From the NCBI RefSeq assembly GCF_003194585.1, contig NZ_QHKZ01000002.1:558001-622000 (forward strand): DNA of 64,000 nucleotides, read 5' to 3'. This DNA is from Nocardioides daejeonensis (GTDB lineage: Bacteria > Actinomycetota > Actinomycetes > Propionibacteriales > Nocardioidaceae). The stretch's first letter is position 1; the number at the start of each line of letters is the position of its first letter. The position numbers and the translations under genes were made by a program. Shown here piece after piece: positions 53,553-60,264 of the stretch. Below the pieces are notes generated by a model. The model worked only from the letters and a program-made list of their open reading frames with translations. It searched no databases and had not been told where the DNA came from.

Positions 53553-54637
53553 GAGACCGACTCGGGTGCGTAGACGGCGACGGCCAGAGCGTTGAGGACC
53601 TGGGCGGTCAGCGGGCCGTAGCCGAGGATCTGGGAGTCCTCCATGTCGACGAAGCGCTTGTTCTCGCCGGCCGGGGTGCTGGCCAGCGCAGGCACCTTGT
53701 CGAGGAGGCCGTCGATGCCGCCAGTCGACTCCAGGCCACCCGACATGAGCAGCACCAGGTCGGGCTGTGCGGCGATGATCGCCTCGGCCGTGACCGCGCG
53801 AGTGCCCTTCCAGTCGATCTCCTCGGCGACGTCATAGAGGCCGAGGGCGTCGATCAAGGTATCGGCGCCGGAGCCCTCGCCGAACATGTGGTAGACGTTC
53901 GCCTGCCCCCGCACGTAGAGGAAGACCGCGCGCAGCCGGTCGGCGTCGTCCTTCGGCGCCACGCCGCGGATCTGCTCGAGGACAGCGCGCACCTCGCCCT
54001 CGGTCCGCTCGCCCAGCTGCTTGCCCGCCTCAGGTACGCCGAGCGCCTCGGCCACCTGGCCGATCAGCTCCGAGACGTTCTCGATGTTGCGCGTGCCGTC
54101 GACGACGACGACCGGGATGCCGGCCTCGCGCATCTGCAGCACGACGTCCCACGGGCCCAGCGACGTGTCGGTGATGATCAGGGTCGGGTCGAGGTCGAGG
54201 ATCGACTCGGCGTTCAGGTCGTGACCGCCGGAGGTGACCAGCGGCAGCTTGTCGGCCTCGGCGAACTGCGTGGAGACGTCTCGACCGACGAGCGAGTCGC
54301 CCAGGCCCAGCTCGTAGACGGTGCGCGACAGCGTGCCGTAGACGTCGAGCGCCAGCACCCGGGATGTGTCGGTGACCGTCACCTTGGTGCCCTGCACGTC
54401 GGTCAGAGTGACCGGAAGCTGGGGCTGCGGCGTACCGATGGGACGCACCTCGGCATGGTCGGCGACGGCGGTGACCGCGCCCTTCCAGTCGCGTGGATCG
54501 GCGAGCGGGGTGACGTCGGCCAGCGCCGGTGCCGCGGTTCCCTGAGGAGACTTCTTCCCCGAGGACGAGTCCTTTGCCTCGATTCCACAGGCAGTGAGCC
54601 CCAGAGCGAGCACCAGGGCGGCGACGAGAGCGCGCAC
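53549..54637 (-). CDS. hmuT: Haemin ABC transporter substrate-binding lipoprotein
   Basis: 362 residues from the GTG at 54637, chosen because it is the first start giving an intact lipoprotein signal (VAALVLALGLTAC, lipidated Cys17) and has GAGGAG nine bases upstream; the frame is open to 54784 but that part covers the operator. The mature protein has the two-lobed PBP fold: RVLALDVYGTLSRTVYELGL, LPLVTSGGHDLNAESILDLD, IPVVVVDGTRNIENVSELIG, and NVYHMFGEGSGADTLIDALG, the segment that supplies axial Tyr/His ligands in corynebacterial HmuT. First gene of the hmuTUV-hta operon; an iron-box-like operator lies 80 bases upstream. Confidence 0.93.
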   Translation of the reverse strand: MRALVAALVLALGLTACGIEAKDSSSGKKSPQGTAAPALADVTPLADPRDWKGAVTAVADHAEVRPIGTPQPQLPVTLTDVQGTKVTVTDTSRVLALDVYGTLSRTVYELGLGDSLVGRDVSTQFAEADKLPLVTSGGHDLNAESILDLDPTLIITDTSLGPWDVVLQMREAGIPVVVVDGTRNIENVSELIGQVAEALGVPEAGKQLGERTEGEVRAVLEQIRGVAPKDDADRLRAVFLYVRGQANVYHMFGEGSGADTLIDALGLYDVAEEIDWKGTRAVTAEAIIAAQPDLVLLMSGGLESTGGIDGLLDKVPALASTPAGENKRFVDMEDSQILGYGPLTAQVLNALAVAVYAPESVS

Positions 54638-54716
54638 GAACCACTTCTCCTCGGGTCTCCCCCCACGGGCGACCCACCATTCGGCCGATGATGCCGACCG
54701 AGCCTCGACGACATCC

Positions 54717-54735
54717 TTAACTGAGGCTAGCCTAA
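54717..54735. promoter_or_regulatory. DtxR/IdeR-type iron box upstream of hmuT
   Basis: TTAACTGAGGCTAGCCTAA agrees at 15 of 19 positions with the DtxR/IdeR consensus TTAGGTTAGGCTAACCTAA, and the central half-site pair AGGCTAGCCT is a perfect palindrome. It lies between hmuT and hmuO, nearer hmuT, so iron repression of the haem-import operon is the likely role. Confidence 0.7.
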
Positions 54736-54777
54736 CACTGCCCGAGGCGTCGTTTGCCCCTACTCCCGGCACCACCT

Positions 54778-54838
54778 TTGACAAAGTGTCGACAACGACT
54801 TGACAGAGTGTCGATTTGATTCTGACAATAAGTCAGAA
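54778..54838 (+). promoter_or_regulatory. hmuO promoter with three TGACA-type operator repeats
   Basis: TTGACAAAGTGTCGA (54778-54792) and TTGACAGAGTGTCGA (54800-54814) are direct repeats exactly 22 bases apart, each containing a GACA-N3-TGTC palindrome. A third related element, TTCTGACAATAAGTCAGAA (54820-54838), is a 7-bp inverted repeat with a 5-base centre. The second TTGACA with GACAAT at 54824-54829 (18-base spacing) makes a good promoter; the regulator is therefore likely to overlap it. hmuO has GAGGAG (54869-54874) eight bases before its ATG. Confidence 0.65.
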
Positions 54839-54882
54839 CGCGGGGATGACGCCCCGCCCGATTCCGCCGAGGAGCCTCCACC

Positions 54883-55563
54883 ATGACCGCGCTCGAGACC
54901 AGCCCGACCACGACGCCGCTCTCCGTCGCCATGCGTGAGGGCTCCATGGCAGAGCACACGGAGGCAGAGAACGCCGGCTTCACCTCCGACCTGCTCGGCG
55001 GCAAGATCAACGAGCTCGGCTACCTCCACTACCTCCTGGGCCTGCGCACCATCTACCGCGCACTGGAGTCCGTCGGTCGCGAGCTCGCCGAGGCGCCCGA
55101 GCTCAACGGCCTCTATGACCAGGATCTCGAGCGCGGCGCGGCCCTGGACGCCGACATCTCTTACTGGTCGGCTCGCGCGGGCGTCGACGCCGATCACGTC
55201 TCCCCTGCTGCCTCGGCGTACGCCGAGCGGGTCGAGGCGACCCGCAGCGCCCCCGCCCGGTATGCCGCGCACCACTACACCCGCTACCTCGGCGACCTCT
55301 CCGGTGGCCTCGCCATCGGGCGGATCCTGGCCCGCACCTACGGCCTCGACGCCGACGGGGAGGGCCTCGCCTTCTACCGTTTCGCCCAGATCGAGAAGCC
55401 CAAGGTCTACAAGGACGACTACCGCGCCGCCCTCGACGCGCTGCCCGTCTCCGAGGAGCAGAAGAGCGAGATCGTCACCGAGGTGAAGGCCGCGTTCAAC
55501 TGCAACCAGGCGTTCTTCGTGGAGCTCGGCGAGAATCTGGCTGCCTACCAGCGCGCCGCCTGA
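54883..55563 (+). CDS. hmuO: Haem oxygenase (biliverdin-producing)
   Basis: 226 residues, normal for HmuO. Degrades haem with O2 and reductant to biliverdin, CO and Fe2+. The proximal haem ligand is H25 in SMAEHTEAE, and the distal helix GDLSGG motif is at 137-142 (RYLGDLSGGLAIGRILA). The N-terminus is longer than usual by a few residues but the start has a good RBS. It is divergent from hmuTUV with a shared 245-base regulatory region holding an iron box and a separate repeat-type operator, so haem import and degradation are co-located but may be controlled by different regulators. Confidence 0.96.
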   Translation: MTALETSPTTTPLSVAMREGSMAEHTEAENAGFTSDLLGGKINELGYLHYLLGLRTIYRALESVGRELAEAPELNGLYDQDLERGAALDADISYWSARAGVDADHVSPAASAYAERVEATRSAPARYAAHHYTRYLGDLSGGLAIGRILARTYGLDADGEGLAFYRFAQIEKPKVYKDDYRAALDALPVSEEQKSEIVTEVKAAFNCNQAFFVELGENLAAYQRAA

Positions 55564-55594
55564 CCGACCACCGGCCCGGTGACAGGCTCTGCCT

Positions 55595-56416
55595 ATGCAG
55601 ATCCTCGTCACCGGCGCCGCCGGCAGCATCGGCCAAGTGCTCCTGCCCGGTCTTACCGCCCTCGGTCACACCGCGATCGGCCTGGACCGGGTGCCGGCGC
55701 CCGGCGGCCACGACGGCGCCTGGCACGTCGCCGACTGCGCGGACCCGGACGCCGTGCTCGACGCCGTGGCGTCCCAGCCACTCGACGCAGTCGTGCACCT
55801 GGCCGGGAACCCGAGCGAGTCCGACCTGCCTGACGCGTTGCACTCGCACACCCTGACCACCGCCGCCCTGCTCGACGCGATGGTCACCCAGGGGATCGGC
55901 CGCATCGCCTACGCGTCCTCCAACCACGCCGTCGGGCGCACACCGGCCTGCGACTCCCTCGGGGTCGACTCCCGACCCCGCCCCGACACGTACTACGGCG
56001 TCGCGAAGGTGGCCGCAGAGGCACTGCTCTCGCTCTTCGCCGACCGCCACGGCATCGACGCCGTGGCCTGCCGGATCGGCTCCTTCCTGCCCGAGCCCAC
56101 CGCCCGACGGCACCTTGCGACCTGGCTCTCCCCCGGCGACTGCGTCCGGATGTTCGAGGCCGCCCTCACCGCGCCCGCTCCGGGCTTCGCCGTGCTCTAC
56201 GGCATCTCCGCCAACACCCGCGCCTGGTGGGACCTGACGGCCGGCGAGGCGCTCGGCTATCAGCCCCAGGACGATGCCGAGGCCTGGGCGCACTCCCTGC
56301 CCGTCACCGATCAGGACGTCTTCGAGGCATCGGTGGTGGGCGGCCCCTTCGCCGGGCCGGAGTTCCATCGCCCGGCACTCGGTAACGCGGCACGCCTGTC
56401 GCGCGGAGATCAGTAG
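55595..56416 (+). CDS. NAD-dependent epimerase/dehydratase (uronate dehydrogenase-like SDR)
   Basis: 273-residue extended short-chain dehydrogenase. Rossmann loop TGAAGSIGQVLLPGL (6-20), the strand-loop AVVHLAGNPSESDL, catalytic Ser/Tyr/Lys within YASSNHAVG and TYYGVAKVAAEAL. The compact length and the SNHAVGR motif are as in bacterial uronate dehydrogenases and related sugar SDRs, but the substrate is not certain. 31 bases after hmuO, so it may be read through from that promoter. A CAGGCT element six bases before the ATG could be a weak -10 of its own. Confidence 0.85.
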   Translation: MQILVTGAAGSIGQVLLPGLTALGHTAIGLDRVPAPGGHDGAWHVADCADPDAVLDAVASQPLDAVVHLAGNPSESDLPDALHSHTLTTAALLDAMVTQGIGRIAYASSNHAVGRTPACDSLGVDSRPRPDTYYGVAKVAAEALLSLFADRHGIDAVACRIGSFLPEPTARRHLATWLSPGDCVRMFEAALTAPAPGFAVLYGISANTRAWWDLTAGEALGYQPQDDAEAWAHSLPVTDQDVFEASVVGGPFAGPEFHRPALGNAARLSRGDQ

Positions 56417-56621
56417 CCAGGTGATCGACGCTCCCCTCGCACGCTTCGAGGGCTGCGTCGGCGACCTCGTCGCAGCGACCTGAGCCGATCCTTGACCCCC
56501 TTCCGGGGGACAATTCGCCCGATTTTCATCCTGCCGCCGTCACCGCCGACGGCCGTGGTCGTCAGACCAAGGCAGGGATAACCGGATCCCGGCCGTCGTC
56601 CACGCACGGGAAGGAAACTCC
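56417..56621 (+). promoter_or_regulatory. Leader of the adhesin-sortase gene
   Basis: 205-base gap. CCCCCTTCCGGGGG (about 56497-56510) is a short stable hairpin, and GGGATAACCGGATCCC (56575-56590) a second small inverted repeat. AAGGA lies about seven bases before the ATG. No recognisable riboswitch consensus was found. Confidence 0.35.
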
Positions 56622-58904
56622 ATGAGTAGGTTACGAATCGCAGGCAGCGGCCCCGGGTGGCGCCGCCAGAACGATGCCCCATCACGTTCCGGCCACCTGG
56701 CACAGCCAGAGACATCGCACGCGGGCGGGCGGTGGCTGGCCCTCGCCATCTCGACCGTGGCGGCGTTGCTGCTGTCCTCGCTGGTCACCGTTGCTCACGC
56801 GGACGTCGAGGCCGGCGACTCGGTCTGGCTCGGCGCCAAGGTGGGCTACGGGGGCACCGGCGCCGTGCCTGTCTACGAGACGCAGCCGGCCGATCCCGCG
56901 GCCCCGGGCGAGCCCGACTTCTGGGCGTTCTGCATCGAGCACGATGTGTCGCGCCGGACGAACACCGCCGGGGTCGTCGGGGACATGTCGACCTACGTGG
57001 GCAGCAACCACTTCACCAGCGCTGCGGTGCAGAGCAAGGTGCTGTGGGTGCTGGCGCACAGCTACCCCGCAATGAGCCTCGCTGACTTCGGTGCGGCGGC
57101 AGGGGCGCCGGCGATCTCGCGCGACGACGCCTTGGAGGCCGTCCAGTACGCCATCTGGCGTTACACCGACCTGACCTTCGACGCACCGTGGGCCTGGGAG
57201 AGCCCTGACTCGGAGGCTGCTTACTGGTACTTGGTCAACGGCGCGAACGCGAGTGCCGGGCTGACGCCGGCCGACTTCGCGGTGACCGCCTCGCTGACGG
57301 CACCTGCAACAGCGCAGACCGCTGACTCACTGGTCGGGCCGTTCGTGGTAAGCACCAATCAGGCCACCGCGAGCATCACCGGCGACCCGGCCGTGACCCT
57401 GGTCGACGCAACCGGCGACCCCATCGACGCGAGCGCCGTGGTGGACGGCCAGGAGATCTACATCGACCAGCGTGGGTCGACGGCCGCCGGCTCCGCGACC
57501 CTCACCATCGCCGCACAGGGCTCCAGCGGCTCTGGCCTGGTGCTCTCGGTGCCCACCACGAATGGCGGCATCCCGACCGAAGGAAGTCACGCACAGTCGA
57601 TGATCCTGATTGCTCCGTCGACCGCTGAGACCACCGGTGACGCCACCGTCGCGTGGAGCTCCACGGCACCGTCGATCGGGACGACGCTGGTGGATGGCGC
57701 CGATCAGGACCACGTCTTGGCGTGGAGTGGTGGCACGTTGGTGGACACCGTTGCCTACGCGAACCTGGTGCCGGGTCGGGAGTACACCCTCGCTGGCGAG
57801 CTGAGGAACAAGGCGGATGGTTCGTCGACCGGCATCACCGGGTCGGCGACGTTCACGCCGACGGCCGCAAGTGGCACGGTGGATGTGGTCTTCACGGTCC
57901 CGGCGGGTCACGCCGGTGAGGTGTTGGTGGCGTTCGAGGAACTGTTCGAGGGCTCCACCACCGCAGGGAACGCGGTGGCCGAGCACAAGGACCTCAACGA
58001 CGCAGCACAGACGGTGACCGTTGAGGACGAGCCGACCGTCCCGGTCACTCCCAAGACGCGCCCGAAACTGACCACGCAGACCTCACACAAGGTCGCGGCG
58101 CCTGGCGTGCGCCTCCGCGACACGGTCAAGATCAGCGGCTTCGTCGCCGGTCACGGCGCCACCGGAAAGGCCACGCTCTACGGCCCGTTCCCGAGCCGTG
58201 CGGCGATTGCCTGTGCGCCGGCCAAGGCAGTCAAGACGGTCAGCTTCAGGCCACGCAACGGCGTGATTCGCACGCCGAAAGTCCGCATCCGCAAGACCGG
58301 GTTCTATACCTGGGTGGCGCGTACGACCTCCGACAGCCACAACCACGCGGCCTCGCACGCCTGCGGACTGAAGTCGGAGACGTCGCTGGTGCGCAAGCCC
58401 GGCTACAAGCCGCCCCGGGTCGACTCCGGCTACAGCTCGCGGGGCACCGCGGCGCGGACCTTGCCGACCACGGTCACCATCTCAAGCATCGGCGTGAACG
58501 CCTCGGTTTCGACCGTGACCGCACCGAAGGACGTGATGCGGATCCCGAGCAACGTCGCGACCCTGGGCCGGCTCAACAAGTCGGCTGCTGTGGGTGACCT
58601 GATCGGCACCACGGTGATCGCCGGTCACGTGTCGGACCGGCACGACCGTCCGGGTGCCTTCTCGCGGCTCAGCAAGGTCAAGAAGGGCCAGATCGTGACC
58701 GTCAAGAGCGGCGGCAAGACCGTTCGCTACCGGATCACCGCGGTGGCGAAGTTCTCCCGAGACGGCAAGCTCCCGAAGCGGCTCTTCCGCACGAAGGGCG
58801 CCCACGGCCTGACGCTGATCAGCTGCACCGGCAGGGTGAGCACTCCAGGCGGCGGCTTCCACTACACGCAGAACGTGGCAGTCAGCGCGAAGCGCATGGG
58901 CTGA
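56622..58904 (+). CDS. Exported thioester-domain / VaFE-like / sortase-domain fusion protein
   Basis: 760 residues. An unusually long N-terminal signal anchor has its hydrophobic core at 38-57 and AHA-D at 58-61. Residues 62-225: TQXA-type thioester domain, with C104 (FWAFCIEHD) and Q175 (LEAVQYAIWRYTD) at the positions that form the Cys-Gln thioester in Gram-positive adhesins. About 345-470: VaFE-like domain (LVDTVAYANLVPGREYTLAG, GHAGEVLVAFEELFEG), a fold usually locked by an isopeptide bond. About 480-595: beta domain with a probable C531-C581 disulfide (ATLYGPFPS, TGFYTWVART). About 612-760: sortase domain (class F/E-like) with catalytic H669 (TVIAGHVSD) and C735 (LTLISCTGR). The usual downstream Arg position reads HYTQN; R738 is the nearest Arg. 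No LPXTG motif or C-terminal helix is present. Confidence 0.82.
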   Translation: MSRLRIAGSGPGWRRQNDAPSRSGHLAQPETSHAGGRWLALAISTVAALLLSSLVTVAHADVEAGDSVWLGAKVGYGGTGAVPVYETQPADPAAPGEPDFWAFCIEHDVSRRTNTAGVVGDMSTYVGSNHFTSAAVQSKVLWVLAHSYPAMSLADFGAAAGAPAISRDDALEAVQYAIWRYTDLTFDAPWAWESPDSEAAYWYLVNGANASAGLTPADFAVTASLTAPATAQTADSLVGPFVVSTNQATASITGDPAVTLVDATGDPIDASAVVDGQEIYIDQRGSTAAGSATLTIAAQGSSGSGLVLSVPTTNGGIPTEGSHAQSMILIAPSTAETTGDATVAWSSTAPSIGTTLVDGADQDHVLAWSGGTLVDTVAYANLVPGREYTLAGELRNKADGSSTGITGSATFTPTAASGTVDVVFTVPAGHAGEVLVAFEELFEGSTTAGNAVAEHKDLNDAAQTVTVEDEPTVPVTPKTRPKLTTQTSHKVAAPGVRLRDTVKISGFVAGHGATGKATLYGPFPSRAAIACAPAKAVKTVSFRPRNGVIRTPKVRIRKTGFYTWVARTTSDSHNHAASHACGLKSETSLVRKPGYKPPRVDSGYSSRGTAARTLPTTVTISSIGVNASVSTVTAPKDVMRIPSNVATLGRLNKSAAVGDLIGTTVIAGHVSDRHDRPGAFSRLSKVKKGQIVTVKSGGKTVRYRITAVAKFSRDGKLPKRLFRTKGAHGLTLISCTGRVSTPGGGFHYTQNVAVSAKRMG

Positions 58905-58919
58905 TCCAGGCCCGTCCAC

Positions 58920-58961
58920 GAAGGGTGCGGCCCCCGGGTGATCCCGGGGGCCGCACCCTTC
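58920..58961. terminator. 19-bp perfect hairpin terminator
   Basis: GAAGGGTGCGGCCCCCGGG (58920-58938) pairs perfectly with CCCGGGGGCCGCACCCTTC (58943-58961), 4-base loop. It lies between the convergent adhesin-sortase and SRPBCC genes and overlaps the latter's stop codon, so it probably terminates both. Confidence 0.85.
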
Positions 58962-59403
58962 ATGTCATGTTGAGCCGCGCCGCCAGCCCCCGGCGGCAGC
59001 CCTCCATCATCACGTGGTGGTTCCAGCGCAGCAGGGGCTCCAGGGGCCGCGCCAACCGCGCCAGCCAGGCCGAGGAGAGGTCCACCTCCTGCTCGAAGTG
59101 CAGCCGCGTGCCGCCATGCTCCGGGGCAAGGCGCCAGCGCACCCAGCCGGTGAGGTCACCACCGAGACTCGTCTCCAGCAACGGCGGCTGCCGCGACTCC
59201 GCGTGGAGCAGCAGGTCGAGCGTGTAGGGAAGCAGCGAGCGGCAACGCACCCATGCGTCGTCCTCCCCCAGGCGTACGACGGCACGCACCTGCGGCCACC
59301 ACGTCGGGTAGCCGCCGAGATCCAGCAGCACCTCCGCAACCGGCCGGGAGGACTGTGGCACGCGCCACTCATGGCGGAACACGAAGCGCCGGGCTGCATC
59401 CAT
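58960..59403 (-). CDS. SRPBCC (START-like/polyketide cyclase) family protein
   Basis: 147 residues: N-terminal FRHEWRVPQSSRPVAEVLLD, then GGYPTWWPQVRAVVRLGEDD, a central beta sheet (LPYTLDLLLHAESRQPPLLE, GWVRWRLAPEHGGTRLHFEQ) and a long C-terminal helix ending RRGLAARLN. This is the helix-grip fold that binds hydrophobic ligands in a cavity; individual functions cannot be told from sequence. It is divergent from a crotonase gene with only 17 bases between starts and overlapping leaderless promoters, which hints at joint expression in lipid metabolism. Confidence 0.85.
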   Translation of the reverse strand: MDAARRFVFRHEWRVPQSSRPVAEVLLDLGGYPTWWPQVRAVVRLGEDDAWVRCRSLLPYTLDLLLHAESRQPPLLETSLGGDLTGWVRWRLAPEHGGTRLHFEQEVDLSSAWLARLARPLEPLLRWNHHVMMEGCRRGLAARLNMT

Positions 59404-59408
59404 CCGGC

Positions 59409-59415
59409 TAGCCTG
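59409..59415. promoter_or_regulatory. Overlapping divergent leaderless promoters of SRPBCC and crotonase genes
   Basis: TAGCCT (59409-59414) lies six bases before the crotonase ATG at 59421. AGCCTG (59410-59415) reads CAGGCT on the minus strand, six bases before the SRPBCC ATG (59403). Five bases are shared; neither gene has an RBS. Confidence 0.55.
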
Positions 59416-59420
59416 ACACC

Positions 59421-60224
59421 ATGAACCTACTGGTGAGTAACTCAGTGGAGAACCAGATCGCCCACGTCCGGCTGTCCAGGCCGGAGAAGCTCAACGCCCT
59501 CACCCTGGACACCCTCGACCAGCTGATCGAGACGGCCCGTGAGCTGCGCCGCGACACCTCGGTGCGTGCCGTCGTGCTCTCCGGCGAGGGGCCCTCCTTC
59601 TCCGCCGGCCTGGACTTCGGCACGGTCATGAAGCAGCCGCAGCGGCTCGCTCTCGACCTGGTGCCGCGGCCGTGGCGGGGCACCAACACCTTCCAGGAGG
59701 CCTGCTGGGCATGGCGCCGGGTGCCGGTGCCGGTCATCGCCGCGGTGCACGGCCACTGCTACGGCGGCGGCCTCCAGCTCGCACTGGCGGCGGACTTCCG
59801 GATCACCGCACCGGACGCACAGTGGTCCGTCCTCGAGGCGAAGTGGGGCCTCATCCCCGACATGTCGGGGGTGCAGGCACTCTCCGAGCTGGTGGGCATC
59901 GAGACCGCGAAGCGACTGACGATGACGGCGCGCATCGTCTCGGGCAGCGAAGCCCACGCGCTCGGTCTGGTCGGCGAGGTCTCTGAGGAGCCGGTCGCGG
60001 CCGCCCGAGCGCTCGCCCTCGAGCTGACCTCCCGCTCCCCCGACCAACTCGCCGCGGCGAAGCGGCTCTTCGACCGGACCTGGCACTCGGGGCCGCGCAC
60101 CACCTTCAGCCGAGAGCGCTGGGAGCAGTACTTCCTGCTCGCCGCCGCCAACACCAAGGCAGCACGCGAGGCGGCGCTGAAGAAGGCCGCAGCCGTCTAC
60201 GCACCCCGTTCCCGCCGGTTCTGA
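59421..60224 (+). CDS. Enoyl-CoA hydratase/isomerase (crotonase) family protein
   Basis: 267 residues. Crotonase fold with the first oxyanion segment GEGPSFSAGLDFG and the second GHCYGGGLQLALAADFRI. The second active-site region reads LEAKWGLIPDMSGVQALSEL; the PD in place of the hydratase Glu pattern resembles dienoyl-CoA/enoyl-CoA isomerase-like members, so isomerase activity is as likely as hydratase. The C-terminus is basic. Predicted leaderless. Together with the acyl-CoA dehydrogenase at 19.3 kb it adds to the beta-oxidation capacity of the window. Confidence 0.88.
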   Translation: MNLLVSNSVENQIAHVRLSRPEKLNALTLDTLDQLIETARELRRDTSVRAVVLSGEGPSFSAGLDFGTVMKQPQRLALDLVPRPWRGTNTFQEACWAWRRVPVPVIAAVHGHCYGGGLQLALAADFRITAPDAQWSVLEAKWGLIPDMSGVQALSELVGIETAKRLTMTARIVSGSEAHALGLVGEVSEEPVAAARALALELTSRSPDQLAAAKRLFDRTWHSGPRTTFSRERWEQYFLLAAANTKAAREAALKKAAAVYAPRSRRF

Positions 60225-60252
60225 CCTCGCTCCGCTGCGACGTGAGCAGCGG

Positions 60253-60258
60253 TAGCGT
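60253..60258 (+). promoter_or_regulatory. -10 box of leaderless phosphosugar mutase promoter
   Basis: TAGCGT six bases before the ATG at 60265; no Shine-Dalgarno between them. Confidence 0.5.
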
Positions 60259-60264
60259 TCGGCC

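Noticed and set aside
56417..56621. Riboswitch (cyclic di-nucleotide type) upstream of the adhesin-sortase gene
   Set aside because: Two small hairpins are present but the conserved cores of GEMM or ydaO-type riboswitches could not be matched.
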